Positions 16,727-25,259 of a stretch of 64,000 nucleotides of DNA are shown piece after piece. The stretch is taken from contig JABJHA010000004.1 in assembly GCA_018662005.1 (NCBI GenBank), positions 62,001-126,000 of the forward strand, written 5' to 3'. Both the position numbers and the translations under genes were made by a program. Each line of letters opens with the position of its first letter. The first letter of the stretch is position 1. The notes under the pieces are model-generated. The model searched no databases. It was given only the letters and a program-made list of their open reading frames with translations, and was not told the DNA's origin. The DNA comes from Rhodospirillaceae bacterium. GTDB taxonomy: Bacteria > Pseudomonadota > Alphaproteobacteria > Rhodospirillales > JABHCV01.

Positions 16727-17881
16727 ATGAGCGATTCTCACGACCAGGTTGCCGACGATGAGGGCCTGCTTGATGCGATGCTGTCGGACTTGGCCGGCGT
16801 AGCGCAGTTATACCAGCCGACGAATTATTGGGATTACTACGCCGGGATTCTTGTGCCGGAACTCAGATCGCAAGGACTGCGTGATTTTCGCAACCGGCGC
16901 GGCTCCAAACTGGTGTCTTTTGGAGCGTCCGAGCCACGTGAACGCTTCCGCGACGTCAGTCTCGAGGGGATTCGTTTTCTCAACAACAAATTTTCCAAAC
17001 GGCTACCGTTTTGGAGTAACCTTTTAAAATCCGCAAATGGGATTCTCAATAAAACCCTGGATAATTTGCCCGCAAACACGATTTGCCGGACGTCCATTGA
17101 CGATATCTACGCCATGGCCTTTGAGCAGGCCCATGCCGTCGGCATGCGACGGGGATCAAAACCTCTTTCGGATATCGAATCTTCACGGTTAGGTCATCCC
17201 GGTGCCGGGTTCGAAGTGGATGGAAAGTTCTATACACCAAACTTCCTGCGGTATTATTTACGCTATACTTATTGTTCCCAGCACATGGATTTTTCCGGCA
17301 GAAAGGTCATTTCGGAACTTGCTTCCGGCTATGGCGGACAGGCGGAGGTCTTGAAAAAACTCCATAAGGATTTGACCATCCTGCTATTCGATTTGCCGCC
17401 GCAACTTTACGTTTGCGAGATGTATTTGAAATCTGTCTTTCCTGATGATGTGGTGTCCTTCCGCCGGACCCGGGAAATGACTTCTCTGGAAAATCTGAAA
17501 AAGGGGAAAATATACATTTTCGGCAATTGGCAGTTTCCGCTGCTGGCCGACATTCCCGTGGACTTGTTTACAAGCGCCATCAGCCTGGACGAAATTGATC
17601 GCCCCGAGGCCCTGAACTATCTCCGGATCGCATCGACGCGGGCGGAAAACGTCTACCTTGCCCAAAATATCGGCAACGTCACCCTTGCCGCCGCACCGGG
17701 AAAACCGGGGGTTTTGGAAAGAGTAGTTTGGCAAGACTACGAGAATTCATTGATGGAGAACTTTGACATACTGGCGAAATCGCCCTTGCTCAATCCTGGC
17801 AAGCCGGTCTCGTCCTATGATCCCCTGAACCCTCATCTGGAAGCATTCTGGCGGCGTAAGACAGAACATCAGGTATTCTGA
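16727..17881 (+). CDS. putative sugar O-methyltransferase (384 aa)
   Basis: The protein resembles the family of putative sugar O-methyltransferases found in surface-glycan loci. A SAM-site-like segment, VISELASGYGGQAEVLKKL (about residues 195-213), is followed by LLFDLPPQLYVCEMYLKSVF, where the acidic residue should bind the SAM ribose. The N-terminal ~150 residues have no recognised motif. It begins 12 bp after the aminotransferase and ends 3 bp before the next gene. The family name is from memory of its motif layout, and no substrate is assigned. Confidence 0.62.
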   Translation: MSDSHDQVADDEGLLDAMLSDLAGVAQLYQPTNYWDYYAGILVPELRSQGLRDFRNRRGSKLVSFGASEPRERFRDVSLEGIRFLNNKFSKRLPFWSNLLKSANGILNKTLDNLPANTICRTSIDDIYAMAFEQAHAVGMRRGSKPLSDIESSRLGHPGAGFEVDGKFYTPNFLRYYLRYTYCSQHMDFSGRKVISELASGYGGQAEVLKKLHKDLTILLFDLPPQLYVCEMYLKSVFPDDVVSFRRTREMTSLENLKKGKIYIFGNWQFPLLADIPVDLFTSAISLDEIDRPEALNYLRIASTRAENVYLAQNIGNVTLAAAPGKPGVLERVVWQDYENSLMENFDILAKSPLLNPGKPVSSYDPLNPHLEAFWRRKTEHQVF

Positions 17882-17884
17882 CAA

Positions 17885-18958
17885 ATGCCCCGTAAAAGAA
17901 AAATTCTTCTTTTCAGTAGCGAGCCCGGGGGCGCCGAAGTGCTAATTCCGGTGTACCGGTCACTGGAATCTTCCGGTCACTACGATGTCACCGTATTGGC
18001 TCGCGCCTACGCCAATGACAGATTTGCACGAGCTGGCGTCCCCCATTTCGATAGCGGACAAATTGTCAGGGGACAGGTCGGCGTGCTGGGTGAATACGAA
18101 CCTGAATACGCCATCACGTCGGCCACGAGTATTCCTGAAAAAGATTCTTCGGAGACTGATTTCTGGGCGAATTGCCGCGCCTATAACGTTCCCACGCTGG
18201 CTTTTCTCGACCAGTGGCAGAATTACTTGCTTCGTTTTTACGGCAAGGGGCCAACAGACCCGTCACAGCTTCCCGATCATATCAACTGCATCAACCGCAT
18301 CGGCGAAGAAGAAATGCTGGCGGAGGGGTTTCCCGCCGAACGACTGGTGTTGTTTGGGCAGCCATACCTGACATCCGTCATCGAGCAGGCGAAAACACTC
18401 AGGCCCGCAGACATAAAACAAAAACTGGGCCTGGACAAAGCGCTCAGGACGTCTCTATTCGTTTCCGAGTCCCTTTCGGAATATTACGGAAAATCCCTGG
18501 GCTTCGATCAATTCGATGCCGCTGAAACGTTCCTGCGAATCGTTTCGCGATCCAACGTGGACGGGATCGCCCTGGTCAAGTTACACCCCAAGGACAATCT
18601 TAAAAAATTCCGCTATCTGGAAAAAAAATTTCCAGCCCTCCGTATAAAATTTCTGCAACAGGAAGTGACCGCCGTCGAAAGCATCGTCATGTCCGACGAA
18701 ATCTACGGCATGACATCGATCATGCTGCTCGAGGCCTTCCTTCTGGGTCGCCCCGTCGTCTCGCTGCAACCAAATTTGAAAGTTGAAAACAGGCTTGTCC
18801 TGTCCCGTTACGGATATATCCGCACGGTCCTTCGTGAAGGCGATGACGCAACGCCGTTTGCGGTTGACAAAGAGCGCCGCAGGGAATTCAAATTTCACTA
18901 TGATGCAGAAAAACTATTGGGTTTTCTCGACCACCAACTTGCCGATCAGACCATGTAA
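17885..18958 (+). CDS. GT-B-like putative glycosyltransferase (357 aa)
   Basis: No close family was recognised with confidence. The N-terminus KILLFSSEPGGAEVLIPVY looks like the first strand and loop of a GT-B Rossmann domain. The C-terminal half carries LVKLHPKDNLKKF followed by SDEIYGMTSIMLLEAFLLGRPVVSLQPN. That 'H-P-K ... T/S-S ... E-A' arrangement resembles the donor-binding domain of capsular or polysialyltransferase-like enzymes that use CMP- or UDP-sugars. It could be the transferase for the sugar built by this cassette. Its 3' end overlaps the convergent dehydratase gene by 13 bp. Confidence 0.55.
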   Translation: MPRKRKILLFSSEPGGAEVLIPVYRSLESSGHYDVTVLARAYANDRFARAGVPHFDSGQIVRGQVGVLGEYEPEYAITSATSIPEKDSSETDFWANCRAYNVPTLAFLDQWQNYLLRFYGKGPTDPSQLPDHINCINRIGEEEMLAEGFPAERLVLFGQPYLTSVIEQAKTLRPADIKQKLGLDKALRTSLFVSESLSEYYGKSLGFDQFDAAETFLRIVSRSNVDGIALVKLHPKDNLKKFRYLEKKFPALRIKFLQQEVTAVESIVMSDEIYGMTSIMLLEAFLLGRPVVSLQPNLKVENRLVLSRYGYIRTVLREGDDATPFAVDKERRREFKFHYDAEKLLGFLDHQLADQTM

Positions 18959-19947
18959 CCGGCGTCGCCGCGGACCCTGTCAAGGCGACTCTTCCACCAT
19001 TCGATGGTTTTGCTCAGGCCTTCTTCCAGGCTGACGCTCGATATCCAGTCACTGGCCGCCGTAAAGCGCGAGGCGTCCGCCATCAAGGCCATGACCTCGC
19101 TCTTCGCTGGTCTCTTTCGATGTTCCTCCTGGATGACCGGCTTATCGCAGCCAGTAATATGCCCCACCATCGTAACCATATCGGCGATGCTGACCATCCG
19201 ACCGGAGCCCGCATTAAAAGCCTGACCCGTATGGCCGCCATCCAATTGCGCGGCGGCGAGAAAGGCGGAAACAGTGTCATCGACAAAATTAAAATCGCGC
19301 GTCGGCGTCAGTTCGCCGACACGAATTGCGCCACAGGACGGGTCGAGCGCCTGGCGGATGACGGTGCTGATCACCGCCCGCTCCGACTGGCGCGGGCCAT
19401 AGGTATTAAACGGTCGCAAGGTCACCACGGGCAGATCGAACGACCGCGCAAACGAATCGACCATCATGTCGGCGGCGATCTTGCTGGCCGAATAGGGTGA
19501 TTGCCCTTGCAAGGGATGGTCTTCGTTAATTGGCGTGAACTGCGCCGTACCATAGACTTCGCTGGTTGAGGTATTAACCACACGCGTGACGCCGGCACGC
19601 AAAGCCCCCTGCAGAATGTTGACCGTCCCCTGGACATTTGTCTGCACGTAGCTTGAGGGCGCATCGTAGGAATAGGGAATGGCAATCAGGGCCGCCAGAT
19701 GCATCACCACATCTTGACCTTTACACAGTCCCGCCATTTGGTGCGGATCGCGGATATCGCCACGCACCACGGTCATAGATTCGCGTACGGCGACCGAACT
19801 GTCGTCGAGCCAGCCATTAGCGTCGAATGAGTTATACAAGGCCAGGGCCGTTACCTCGGCGCCGAGCCCAACCAGCCGCTCCGCCAAATGAGAGCCGATA
19901 AAACCATCGGCTCCGGTAACAAACACGCGGCGATTTTTCCAAAACAT
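18946..19947 (-). CDS. NAD-dependent 4,6-dehydratase/epimerase, LegB-like (333 aa)
   Basis: Extended SDR enzyme with NAD motif VFVTGADGFIGSHLAERL from residue 8. It has STSEVYGT, where the second T/S region precedes the active site, and the catalytic pair in YSASK (about 161-165). The motif LALYNSFDANGWLDD after the first strands is characteristic of the LegB-type nucleotide-sugar 4,6-dehydratases of the legionaminic acid route. It could instead act on another HexNAc nucleotide. The ribosome binding site AGGAGG lies 8 bases before the ATG. It stands alone on the minus strand, tail to tail with the cassette at 13690-18958, and may feed it. Confidence 0.72.
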   Translation of the reverse strand: MFWKNRRVFVTGADGFIGSHLAERLVGLGAEVTALALYNSFDANGWLDDSSVAVRESMTVVRGDIRDPHQMAGLCKGQDVVMHLAALIAIPYSYDAPSSYVQTNVQGTVNILQGALRAGVTRVVNTSTSEVYGTAQFTPINEDHPLQGQSPYSASKIAADMMVDSFARSFDLPVVTLRPFNTYGPRQSERAVISTVIRQALDPSCGAIRVGELTPTRDFNFVDDTVSAFLAAAQLDGGHTGQAFNAGSGRMVSIADMVTMVGHITGCDKPVIQEEHRKRPAKSEVMALMADASRFTAASDWISSVSLEEGLSKTIEWWKSRLDRVRGDAGYMV

Positions 19948-20101
19948 TTAAGATATCCTCCGATGCGCCTATGCGCGTTTTTTCACGTTTCCGCGCCGTG
20001 TGTCAATACAATGGCCGATTGCCTTGGCAACAGACTAGGAAAGGGATACTGTTCCCCGATTCAAACGGGTGCTCCGACCCCACCAAAGATAATATAGGCC
20101 T

Positions 20102-21358
20102 ATGATCTCGACAACGGAACGAATTGCCCATTTGGCCGAGGGCCGCATTCTCGGCGTGAGCGCTTTTTTAACCCTTCCCCTCGCTATTCTTGCACCAAAG
20201 GGAGTGGCGTTGTTATTCGGGCTGACGGCTGTGTCCTCTTTCATTGTTGGACTGGCGCACAGACAAAAAAACCGGGGTCCGGTGGGACCGTCGCTGGCCC
20301 TTGCCGCCGCTTTCATCTTATTATCGCTCTCTAGCGCGATGTGGTCGATGACCCCAGAATCCAGCTTTAAGAAGGCCCTTGTGCTCGGCCTTGTCTTGTT
20401 TGGCGGCCTTGTTCTGACTTTTTCCGCCCGTCGGCTGAAAGGTGAAGCGAGGCGTGTATTTGAGATCGGCCTCATCGCCGGCGGGGTATTGGGATTTGGC
20501 GTCATCGCCATCGAAGTCGCCTTCAGCAGTCCCATTCTGGCCCTGCCGGGGACAATCATGGGGCGCCCGACAGAACAGAACATCGTCCTTCTTCGCGGTA
20601 TCAACCAGGGTGCAGCGGTGGCGTCGGTGTTCATCTTGCCGTGGACAATCGCGCTCTGGCGGCACAAGGGAGTCTTGTGGGCCAGTGCAGGTTTTACGGT
20701 CTGCGTAACCGTACTGGCTTTTTGTCAGGCCGATTCCCACAAAGCTGCCCTCGTTATCGGAATGGCAGCCGCCCTCATCGCCTTCGTTGGCGGTAGACCG
20801 GTTTTGCGGGGGTTCTCGCTCCTGTGCGTTCTCGGCGTACTGTCGTCGCCCTGGCTCGTATCGGCGTTACCCGACCCGCTTCAGCCTGATAACAACGCAG
20901 CCGTCCTTCCGAATTCGTCACAGCACCGGCTCGTGATCTGGCAAACGACGGCGGGTCATATATTTGAACGCCCGTTCTTTGGCTCCGGGTTCGATACGGC
21001 GCGGGCGTTTTACGGCCCCGATCAGAAGGTTGCATATTTTTTCGGGGGCAAGGAAGCCGATACAAAATGGAGCAACCTGTTTGAACCAATCCCCTTGCAT
21101 CCACATAATGGCACTCTCCAGGTATGGCTGGAGTTGGGGGCGGCAGGAGCCGCTCTGTTGGCGGCCGGCCTTTTCCTGATTGTTCGCCGACTGGCGGCGG
21201 TTTCAAATAATTTTGAGCGCTCAATCCTTTTTGGCACCTTTGTCACCGGCCTAGTGATTTTTAGCATCAGTTATGGTGCCTGGCAGGGTTGGTGGATGGG
21301 GGCCATCTGGCTGATGATGGCTTTTGCCGCCGCTTTCTTTACGGTGAATGCGGAATGA
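20102..21358 (+). CDS. O-antigen ligase/polymerase family membrane protein (418 aa)
   Basis: Polytopic inner-membrane protein with about ten hydrophobic segments. The large periplasmic loop (roughly residues 265-335) includes the WaaL/Wzy-type H-x-H-N motif HPHNGTLQVWLELG (His at ~333 and ~335). Proteins of this family either polymerise glycan repeat units or join an undecaprenyl-linked glycan to lipid A-core. Ligase and polymerase cannot be told apart by sequence inspection. The gene overlaps the HAD phosphatase gene by 4 bp (ATGA) and opens the plus-strand operon that ends with the WbpM-type dehydratase. Confidence 0.8.
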   Translation: MISTTERIAHLAEGRILGVSAFLTLPLAILAPKGVALLFGLTAVSSFIVGLAHRQKNRGPVGPSLALAAAFILLSLSSAMWSMTPESSFKKALVLGLVLFGGLVLTFSARRLKGEARRVFEIGLIAGGVLGFGVIAIEVAFSSPILALPGTIMGRPTEQNIVLLRGINQGAAVASVFILPWTIALWRHKGVLWASAGFTVCVTVLAFCQADSHKAALVIGMAAALIAFVGGRPVLRGFSLLCVLGVLSSPWLVSALPDPLQPDNNAAVLPNSSQHRLVIWQTTAGHIFERPFFGSGFDTARAFYGPDQKVAYFFGGKEADTKWSNLFEPIPLHPHNGTLQVWLELGAAGAALLAAGLFLIVRRLAAVSNNFERSILFGTFVTGLVIFSISYGAWQGWWMGAIWLMMAFAAAFFTVNAE

Positions 21359-22029
21359 ACGGGTTCTCAAACCTCATGTTCGACCTTGACGGCACCCTGA
21401 TCAACAGCGCGGCTGATATCTGCGCTTCCGTCAATCGGGCGCTGAAAACCATGGGCCGCCCAGCGATCAGTATTGCCGAGACAAAGTCTCTGGTCGGCTT
21501 TCCCGCCCCCATCCTGGTCAAAAAGGCCCTGAATATGACCGGCCAGCCCGGCAGCCGAGACGAGATTGACTTCTTGCTATCCGGGTTCCTCGACAGCTAC
21601 CGCCACAACCCAGGCGAACACACTGTGCTGTTCCCCGATGCGCGCGAAGTGCTGGAGCGTTTCTCAGGCGCTGGCTTCGGCCTTGGTATCTGCACCAACA
21701 AGCCACAGGCTACCTGTTTTCCGGTCCTCGAAGCCCTTGATTTGAAGCGTTTTTTCACCACCGTTATCTACGGCGACACGCTTGACTTTCGCAAGCCGGA
21801 TCCACGCCATATCTTCCACACCCTGGAGGTCATGGACGCCAGCCTTGACAGCGCCGCCTTCATTGACGATAGCGAGGTCGACATTAAGGCCACCAATAAC
21901 GCTGGCCTGCCAAGTATTCTGGTCACATTCGGTTATTGCCATGTGCCCCTTGATTCTCTTGGCGCCAACGCCCAGATCGATCATTTTAATCAGCTCGACG
22001 AAACCCTGAAAGTCATCGCCGGGCATTGA
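21355..22029 (+). CDS. HAD-family phosphatase, phosphoglycolate phosphatase-like (224 aa)
   Basis: HAD superfamily hydrolase with motif I MFDLDGTLINS at the N-terminus (nucleophile D and D+2), motif II GICTNKP, motif III lysine in DFRKPDP and motif IV IDDSEVD. The cap domain after motif I resembles that of phosphoglycolate phosphatases (Gph). In this position it may instead dephosphorylate a sugar phosphate. The start at 21355 is taken because it gives the usual N-terminus and an ATGA overlap with the ligase-like gene. An open frame 66 bp upstream lies inside that gene. Confidence 0.8.
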   Translation: MNGFSNLMFDLDGTLINSAADICASVNRALKTMGRPAISIAETKSLVGFPAPILVKKALNMTGQPGSRDEIDFLLSGFLDSYRHNPGEHTVLFPDAREVLERFSGAGFGLGICTNKPQATCFPVLEALDLKRFFTTVIYGDTLDFRKPDPRHIFHTLEVMDASLDSAAFIDDSEVDIKATNNAGLPSILVTFGYCHVPLDSLGANAQIDHFNQLDETLKVIAGH

Positions 22030-22078
22030 AAAAATAGCCTCTTACGATGACAGGGTGGTTGGTTATAAACTCCGGTCT

Positions 22079-23059
22079 ATGGATATCATCGTGCTCGCCC
22101 TATTGTTTACCGTTGCCGCCGTCACTTTTGCCGGTACGGCGGCCCTGTTACCATTCCTTCGCGACCGTGCCATTCTCGATCACCCAAACGAACGTTCAAG
22201 CCATCAAACCCCAACGCCTAAAGGCGGCGGCATCGTAGTCCTTGTCGTGGTCCTTGTGGCCTGGATTGGGGTTGGGATTTTTTTCGAAAGCGGCCCCTTC
22301 CTGACCTGGATCATGCCGACTACGGTTTTCGTTCTGGCGGCGCTGTCCTGGGTTGATGATCTACGAGGCCTGCCGCCGGCGTTACGTTTGCTTTTTCAAA
22401 TCACTGCTGTCTGTGTGGTGCTCGCTCTTAGGCCGGAACCCGTGCTCGTTTTTCAGGGGGTGTTGTCGGTTACTCTTGACGTTCTTGCCGCAGGGCTGCT
22501 TTGGGTGTGGTTTATCAACCTGTTCAACTTCATGGATGGGATTGACGGCATCACCGGCACCCAAGCCCTCGTCATTGGGCTTGGCATTGGTTTGATCGGC
22601 AGCAGCTCGTCTGCTTTGCTTGGCGTTATCATCGCCGGGGCCGCGCTTGGCTTCCTGAAATGGAACTGGCACCCGGCGAAAATCTTTCTCGGCGATGTTG
22701 GCAGTGTGCCGTTGGGTTTTCTTCTCGGCTGGTTGCTTCTTGATCTGGCCGCTGCCGGTCACTGGGCTGCGGCCCTTATTTTACCGGCCTATTATCTGAC
22801 CGACGCGACGGTGACCCTGGTCAAAAGAGCGATCAGAGGTGAGAAAGTCTGGCAGGCTCACCGTCAGCACTTTTATCAGCAAGCTGTGCAGCGTGGCCTG
22901 TCTCACGCTGCCGTATCAACCGCCGTTTTTGCGGTTGGCGGCGTCCTTGTCGGTCTGGCGTGGAGTGCGGAACACGGCTGGGCACTGCCCGCCCTGGTCT
23001 CTGCCTGTTTGCTCAATGTTGCCTTTTTATGGTTTCTGGCGGTCGGTAAAAAGCCATGA
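22079..23059 (+). CDS. undecaprenyl-phosphate sugar-1-phosphate transferase (MraY/WecA family, WbpL-like)
   Basis: Multi-pass membrane enzyme that starts glycan assembly by moving a HexNAc-1-phosphate from a UDP-sugar to undecaprenyl phosphate. Family motifs: HPNERSSHQTPTPKGGG near the N-terminus, LSWVDDLRGL, NFMDGIDGITGTQ, KIFLGDVGSVPLGF and the cytoplasmic AHRQHFYQQAV loop. WbpL-type members use UDP-FucNAc or UDP-QuiNAc; the WbpV- and WbpM-like genes downstream fit that donor. ATG 22079 is preferred over an in-frame GTG at 22055. The 3' end overlaps the GT4 gene by 4 bp. Confidence 0.87.
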   Translation: MDIIVLALLFTVAAVTFAGTAALLPFLRDRAILDHPNERSSHQTPTPKGGGIVVLVVVLVAWIGVGIFFESGPFLTWIMPTTVFVLAALSWVDDLRGLPPALRLLFQITAVCVVLALRPEPVLVFQGVLSVTLDVLAAGLLWVWFINLFNFMDGIDGITGTQALVIGLGIGLIGSSSSALLGVIIAGAALGFLKWNWHPAKIFLGDVGSVPLGFLLGWLLLDLAAAGHWAAALILPAYYLTDATVTLVKRAIRGEKVWQAHRQHFYQQAVQRGLSHAAVSTAVFAVGGVLVGLAWSAEHGWALPALVSACLLNVAFLWFLAVGKKP

Positions 23060-24300
23060 AGATCTTATTCTTAAGTGAAAATTTCCCGCCAGAAAGCAAC
23101 GCCGCAGCAACCCGGGTTTATGAGCGCGCTTGCTACTGGGCCGAATGGGGGCATCAGGTAACCGTGATAACGTCGGTCCCAAATTTTCCTGAAGGCAAAT
23201 TGTTTGCAGGGTTTGAAAATAAATGGAAACAAGTCGAAACGATGTCCGGAATCCGGGTTGTGCGGGTCAAAACATACATTGCCGCCAATCGTGGCGTTGC
23301 CCACCGGACTCTGGATTTCCTGAGCTTCATGGCAACCGGGTTCCTTGCCGCCCTTAAAGAACAACGCCCCGACGTGATCGCCGCTACCTCGCCGCAATTC
23401 TTCACCGCCGTCGCCGGATGGGCGGCAAGCGCCACACGCGGCGTCCCTTTCGTTTTTGAGCTGGGTGATCTTTGGCCCGCCTCGATCAGTGCCGTCGGCG
23501 CCATGAAAAAAAGTTTCGCTCTTGGTTTGGTTGAAAAGCTGGAGCTGTTCCTTTACCGGCGCTCCGCCGCCATCGCCGCCCTGACAGGCTCGTTCAAAGA
23601 CAACCTTGTCAGCCGCGGGATCGATGCTGACAAGATTTCTGTCGTCATCAACGGCGTTGACCTGTCCCGATACGCACCCCGGCCCCAGGATACGGCGCTC
23701 GCGGATGAATGGGGCTTTAAAGGAAAATTTGTCGCAGGCTACATCGGCACCCACGGCATGGCCCACGCCCTGGGCAATGTTCTGGATGCCGCCGAACGCC
23801 TGAAAGACAATGATACCATCCGTTTCCTGCTGGCCGGGGCCGGGGCCGAGCGCGACGCCCTGATGGCGGACGCCACAAGCCGCGGCCTGAACAATGTGGT
23901 TTTCATGCCGCGTCAACCGAAAGAAACAATGCCCGCCGTCTGGAGTCTCTGTGACGTCGCCCTTGTCCATTTAAAAAATTCCCCGGTTTTTGCCGGAGTC
24001 ATTCCGTCAAAAATATTTGAGGCAGAGGCCATGGGCCTGCCTTTGTTGCTTGCCGCCCCCGAAGGTGAGGCTTCAAGCATTGTCTTAAGCGAAAAGGCAG
24101 GCCTTCATGTTGAGCCCGAAGATCCGGACGCCCTGGCCGCAGCGGTCAGACAATTGGCCAATGACGGAACTCTCTGCCAGACACTTGCCGCCGCCGCCCT
24201 GGCTGCCGCACCCAGCCACAGCCGCAAAACCCAGGCCCGTGAGATGCTTGATGTCTTGCAGACGGCGGCAAGCGGCGTAGCCCGGGGAGCCCTCTCATGA
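23056..24300 (+). CDS. family 4 glycosyltransferase, WbuB/WcaI-like (414 aa)
   Basis: GT-B retaining glycosyltransferase. The N-terminus KILFLSENFPPESNAAATRVYE and the segment PFVFELGDLWPASI match the WbuB/WcaI-like subgroup of GT4. The donor-binding end has SVVINGVDLSRY and the KIFEAEAMGLPLLLAAPEGEASSIV stretch with the family E-x7-E motif region. It most likely adds the second sugar onto the undecaprenyl-linked HexNAc. It overlaps both neighbours by 4 bp, within a tightly packed operon. Confidence 0.85.
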   Translation: MKILFLSENFPPESNAAATRVYERACYWAEWGHQVTVITSVPNFPEGKLFAGFENKWKQVETMSGIRVVRVKTYIAANRGVAHRTLDFLSFMATGFLAALKEQRPDVIAATSPQFFTAVAGWAASATRGVPFVFELGDLWPASISAVGAMKKSFALGLVEKLELFLYRRSAAIAALTGSFKDNLVSRGIDADKISVVINGVDLSRYAPRPQDTALADEWGFKGKFVAGYIGTHGMAHALGNVLDAAERLKDNDTIRFLLAGAGAERDALMADATSRGLNNVVFMPRQPKETMPAVWSLCDVALVHLKNSPVFAGVIPSKIFEAEAMGLPLLLAAPEGEASSIVLSEKAGLHVEPEDPDALAAAVRQLANDGTLCQTLAAAALAAAPSHSRKTQAREMLDVLQTAASGVARGALS

Positions 24301-25256
24301 AGGTTCTGATCACCGGCGGCAGCGGCTTTGTCGGTCGCGCCTTGATCCCGCAACTGAACAAAGTTGGTCATGATGTTATTGTCAGTTCCCGTGATGGGGG
24401 GCTGATCTTACCCGGCGCGACGATAAAGTCCGTCGGCGAGCTTGGCCCTGAAACGGACTGGATAGATGCCCTGAATGGCGTTGATGCCGTCATCCATCTG
24501 GCAGCGCGGGTCCACGTCATGAATGAAACCGCTACCGATCCACTGGCTGAAAACAGGCGCGTCAACAGCGAAGGCACGGCGCGACTGGCCGGGCAGGCTG
24601 TCGAGCGCGGCGTTAAGCATTTTATTTTCTTGAGTACCATTAAGGTCAATGGCGAAGCCACGGGACCAAATCCATTTCACGCCGCAAGTTCCCCCGCGCC
24701 AAAAGACCCTTACGCCATTGCCAAGCTGGAGGCCGAGAAAGCGCTGCTCCGCATTGCCGAACAAACGGCCATGCAAGTAGACATCGTCCGCCCGCCGCTG
24801 GTGTACGGACCGGGTGTGCGCGGAAATTTTGCTTCGTTGCTGGCTGTATGCGCCAAAGGGCTGCCGCTTCCCTTGGCGAACATCGATAACCGTCGCAGTC
24901 TGATTTTCGTTGGCAATCTCGCCGCCCTCATTGGCCATATTCTGGATCACCCCAAATCAGGCGGCGGGGTTTATCTGGCCCGGGATGGTGAAGATGTATC
25001 GACGCCGGAGCTGTTTAAACGTATCTGTACAGCGCTTGGCGTAACGCCACGTATTTTTCCGTTTCCTCAATTTTTACTCGCTCTTGGTGGCGCTCTTTGC
25101 GGCAAATCCGCCGCCGTTTCCAGACTAACCCAATCGCTTGTTGTTGATGACAAGCCGACCCGAAGCGTTCTCGACTGGACGCCACCGTTCAGCATGGTAC
25201 AAGGACTGCAGGAAACTGCAGACTGGTTCAAAAGCCAGCCTGAATACGAGAGATAA
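24297..25256 (+). CDS. nucleotide-sugar SDR reductase/epimerase, WbpV-like (319 aa)
   Basis: Extended SDR with NAD(P) motif VLITGGSGFVGRAL at the N-terminus, FLSTIKVNGE at the usual serine position and the YAIAK active-site pair near residue 142. WbpV-type enzymes reduce UDP-4-keto-6-deoxy-GlcNAc, the product of a WbpM dehydratase, to a 6-deoxy-HexNAc such as QuiNAc. The WbpM-type gene starts 4 bp after this one, and the initiating transferase lies two genes upstream, so donor synthesis and use are linked. Which stereoisomer is made is not visible. Confidence 0.78.
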   Translation: MKVLITGGSGFVGRALIPQLNKVGHDVIVSSRDGGLILPGATIKSVGELGPETDWIDALNGVDAVIHLAARVHVMNETATDPLAENRRVNSEGTARLAGQAVERGVKHFIFLSTIKVNGEATGPNPFHAASSPAPKDPYAIAKLEAEKALLRIAEQTAMQVDIVRPPLVYGPGVRGNFASLLAVCAKGLPLPLANIDNRRSLIFVGNLAALIGHILDHPKSGGGVYLARDGEDVSTPELFKRICTALGVTPRIFPFPQFLLALGGALCGKSAAVSRLTQSLVVDDKPTRSVLDWTPPFSMVQGLQETADWFKSQPEYER

Positions 25257-25259
25257 TCC

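Noticed and set aside
23071-23970. Long minus-strand open frame (299 codons) opposite the GT4 gene
   Set aside because: It is the complement of a well-supported glycosyltransferase and shows no domain; long antisense frames are expected in this G+C-rich DNA.
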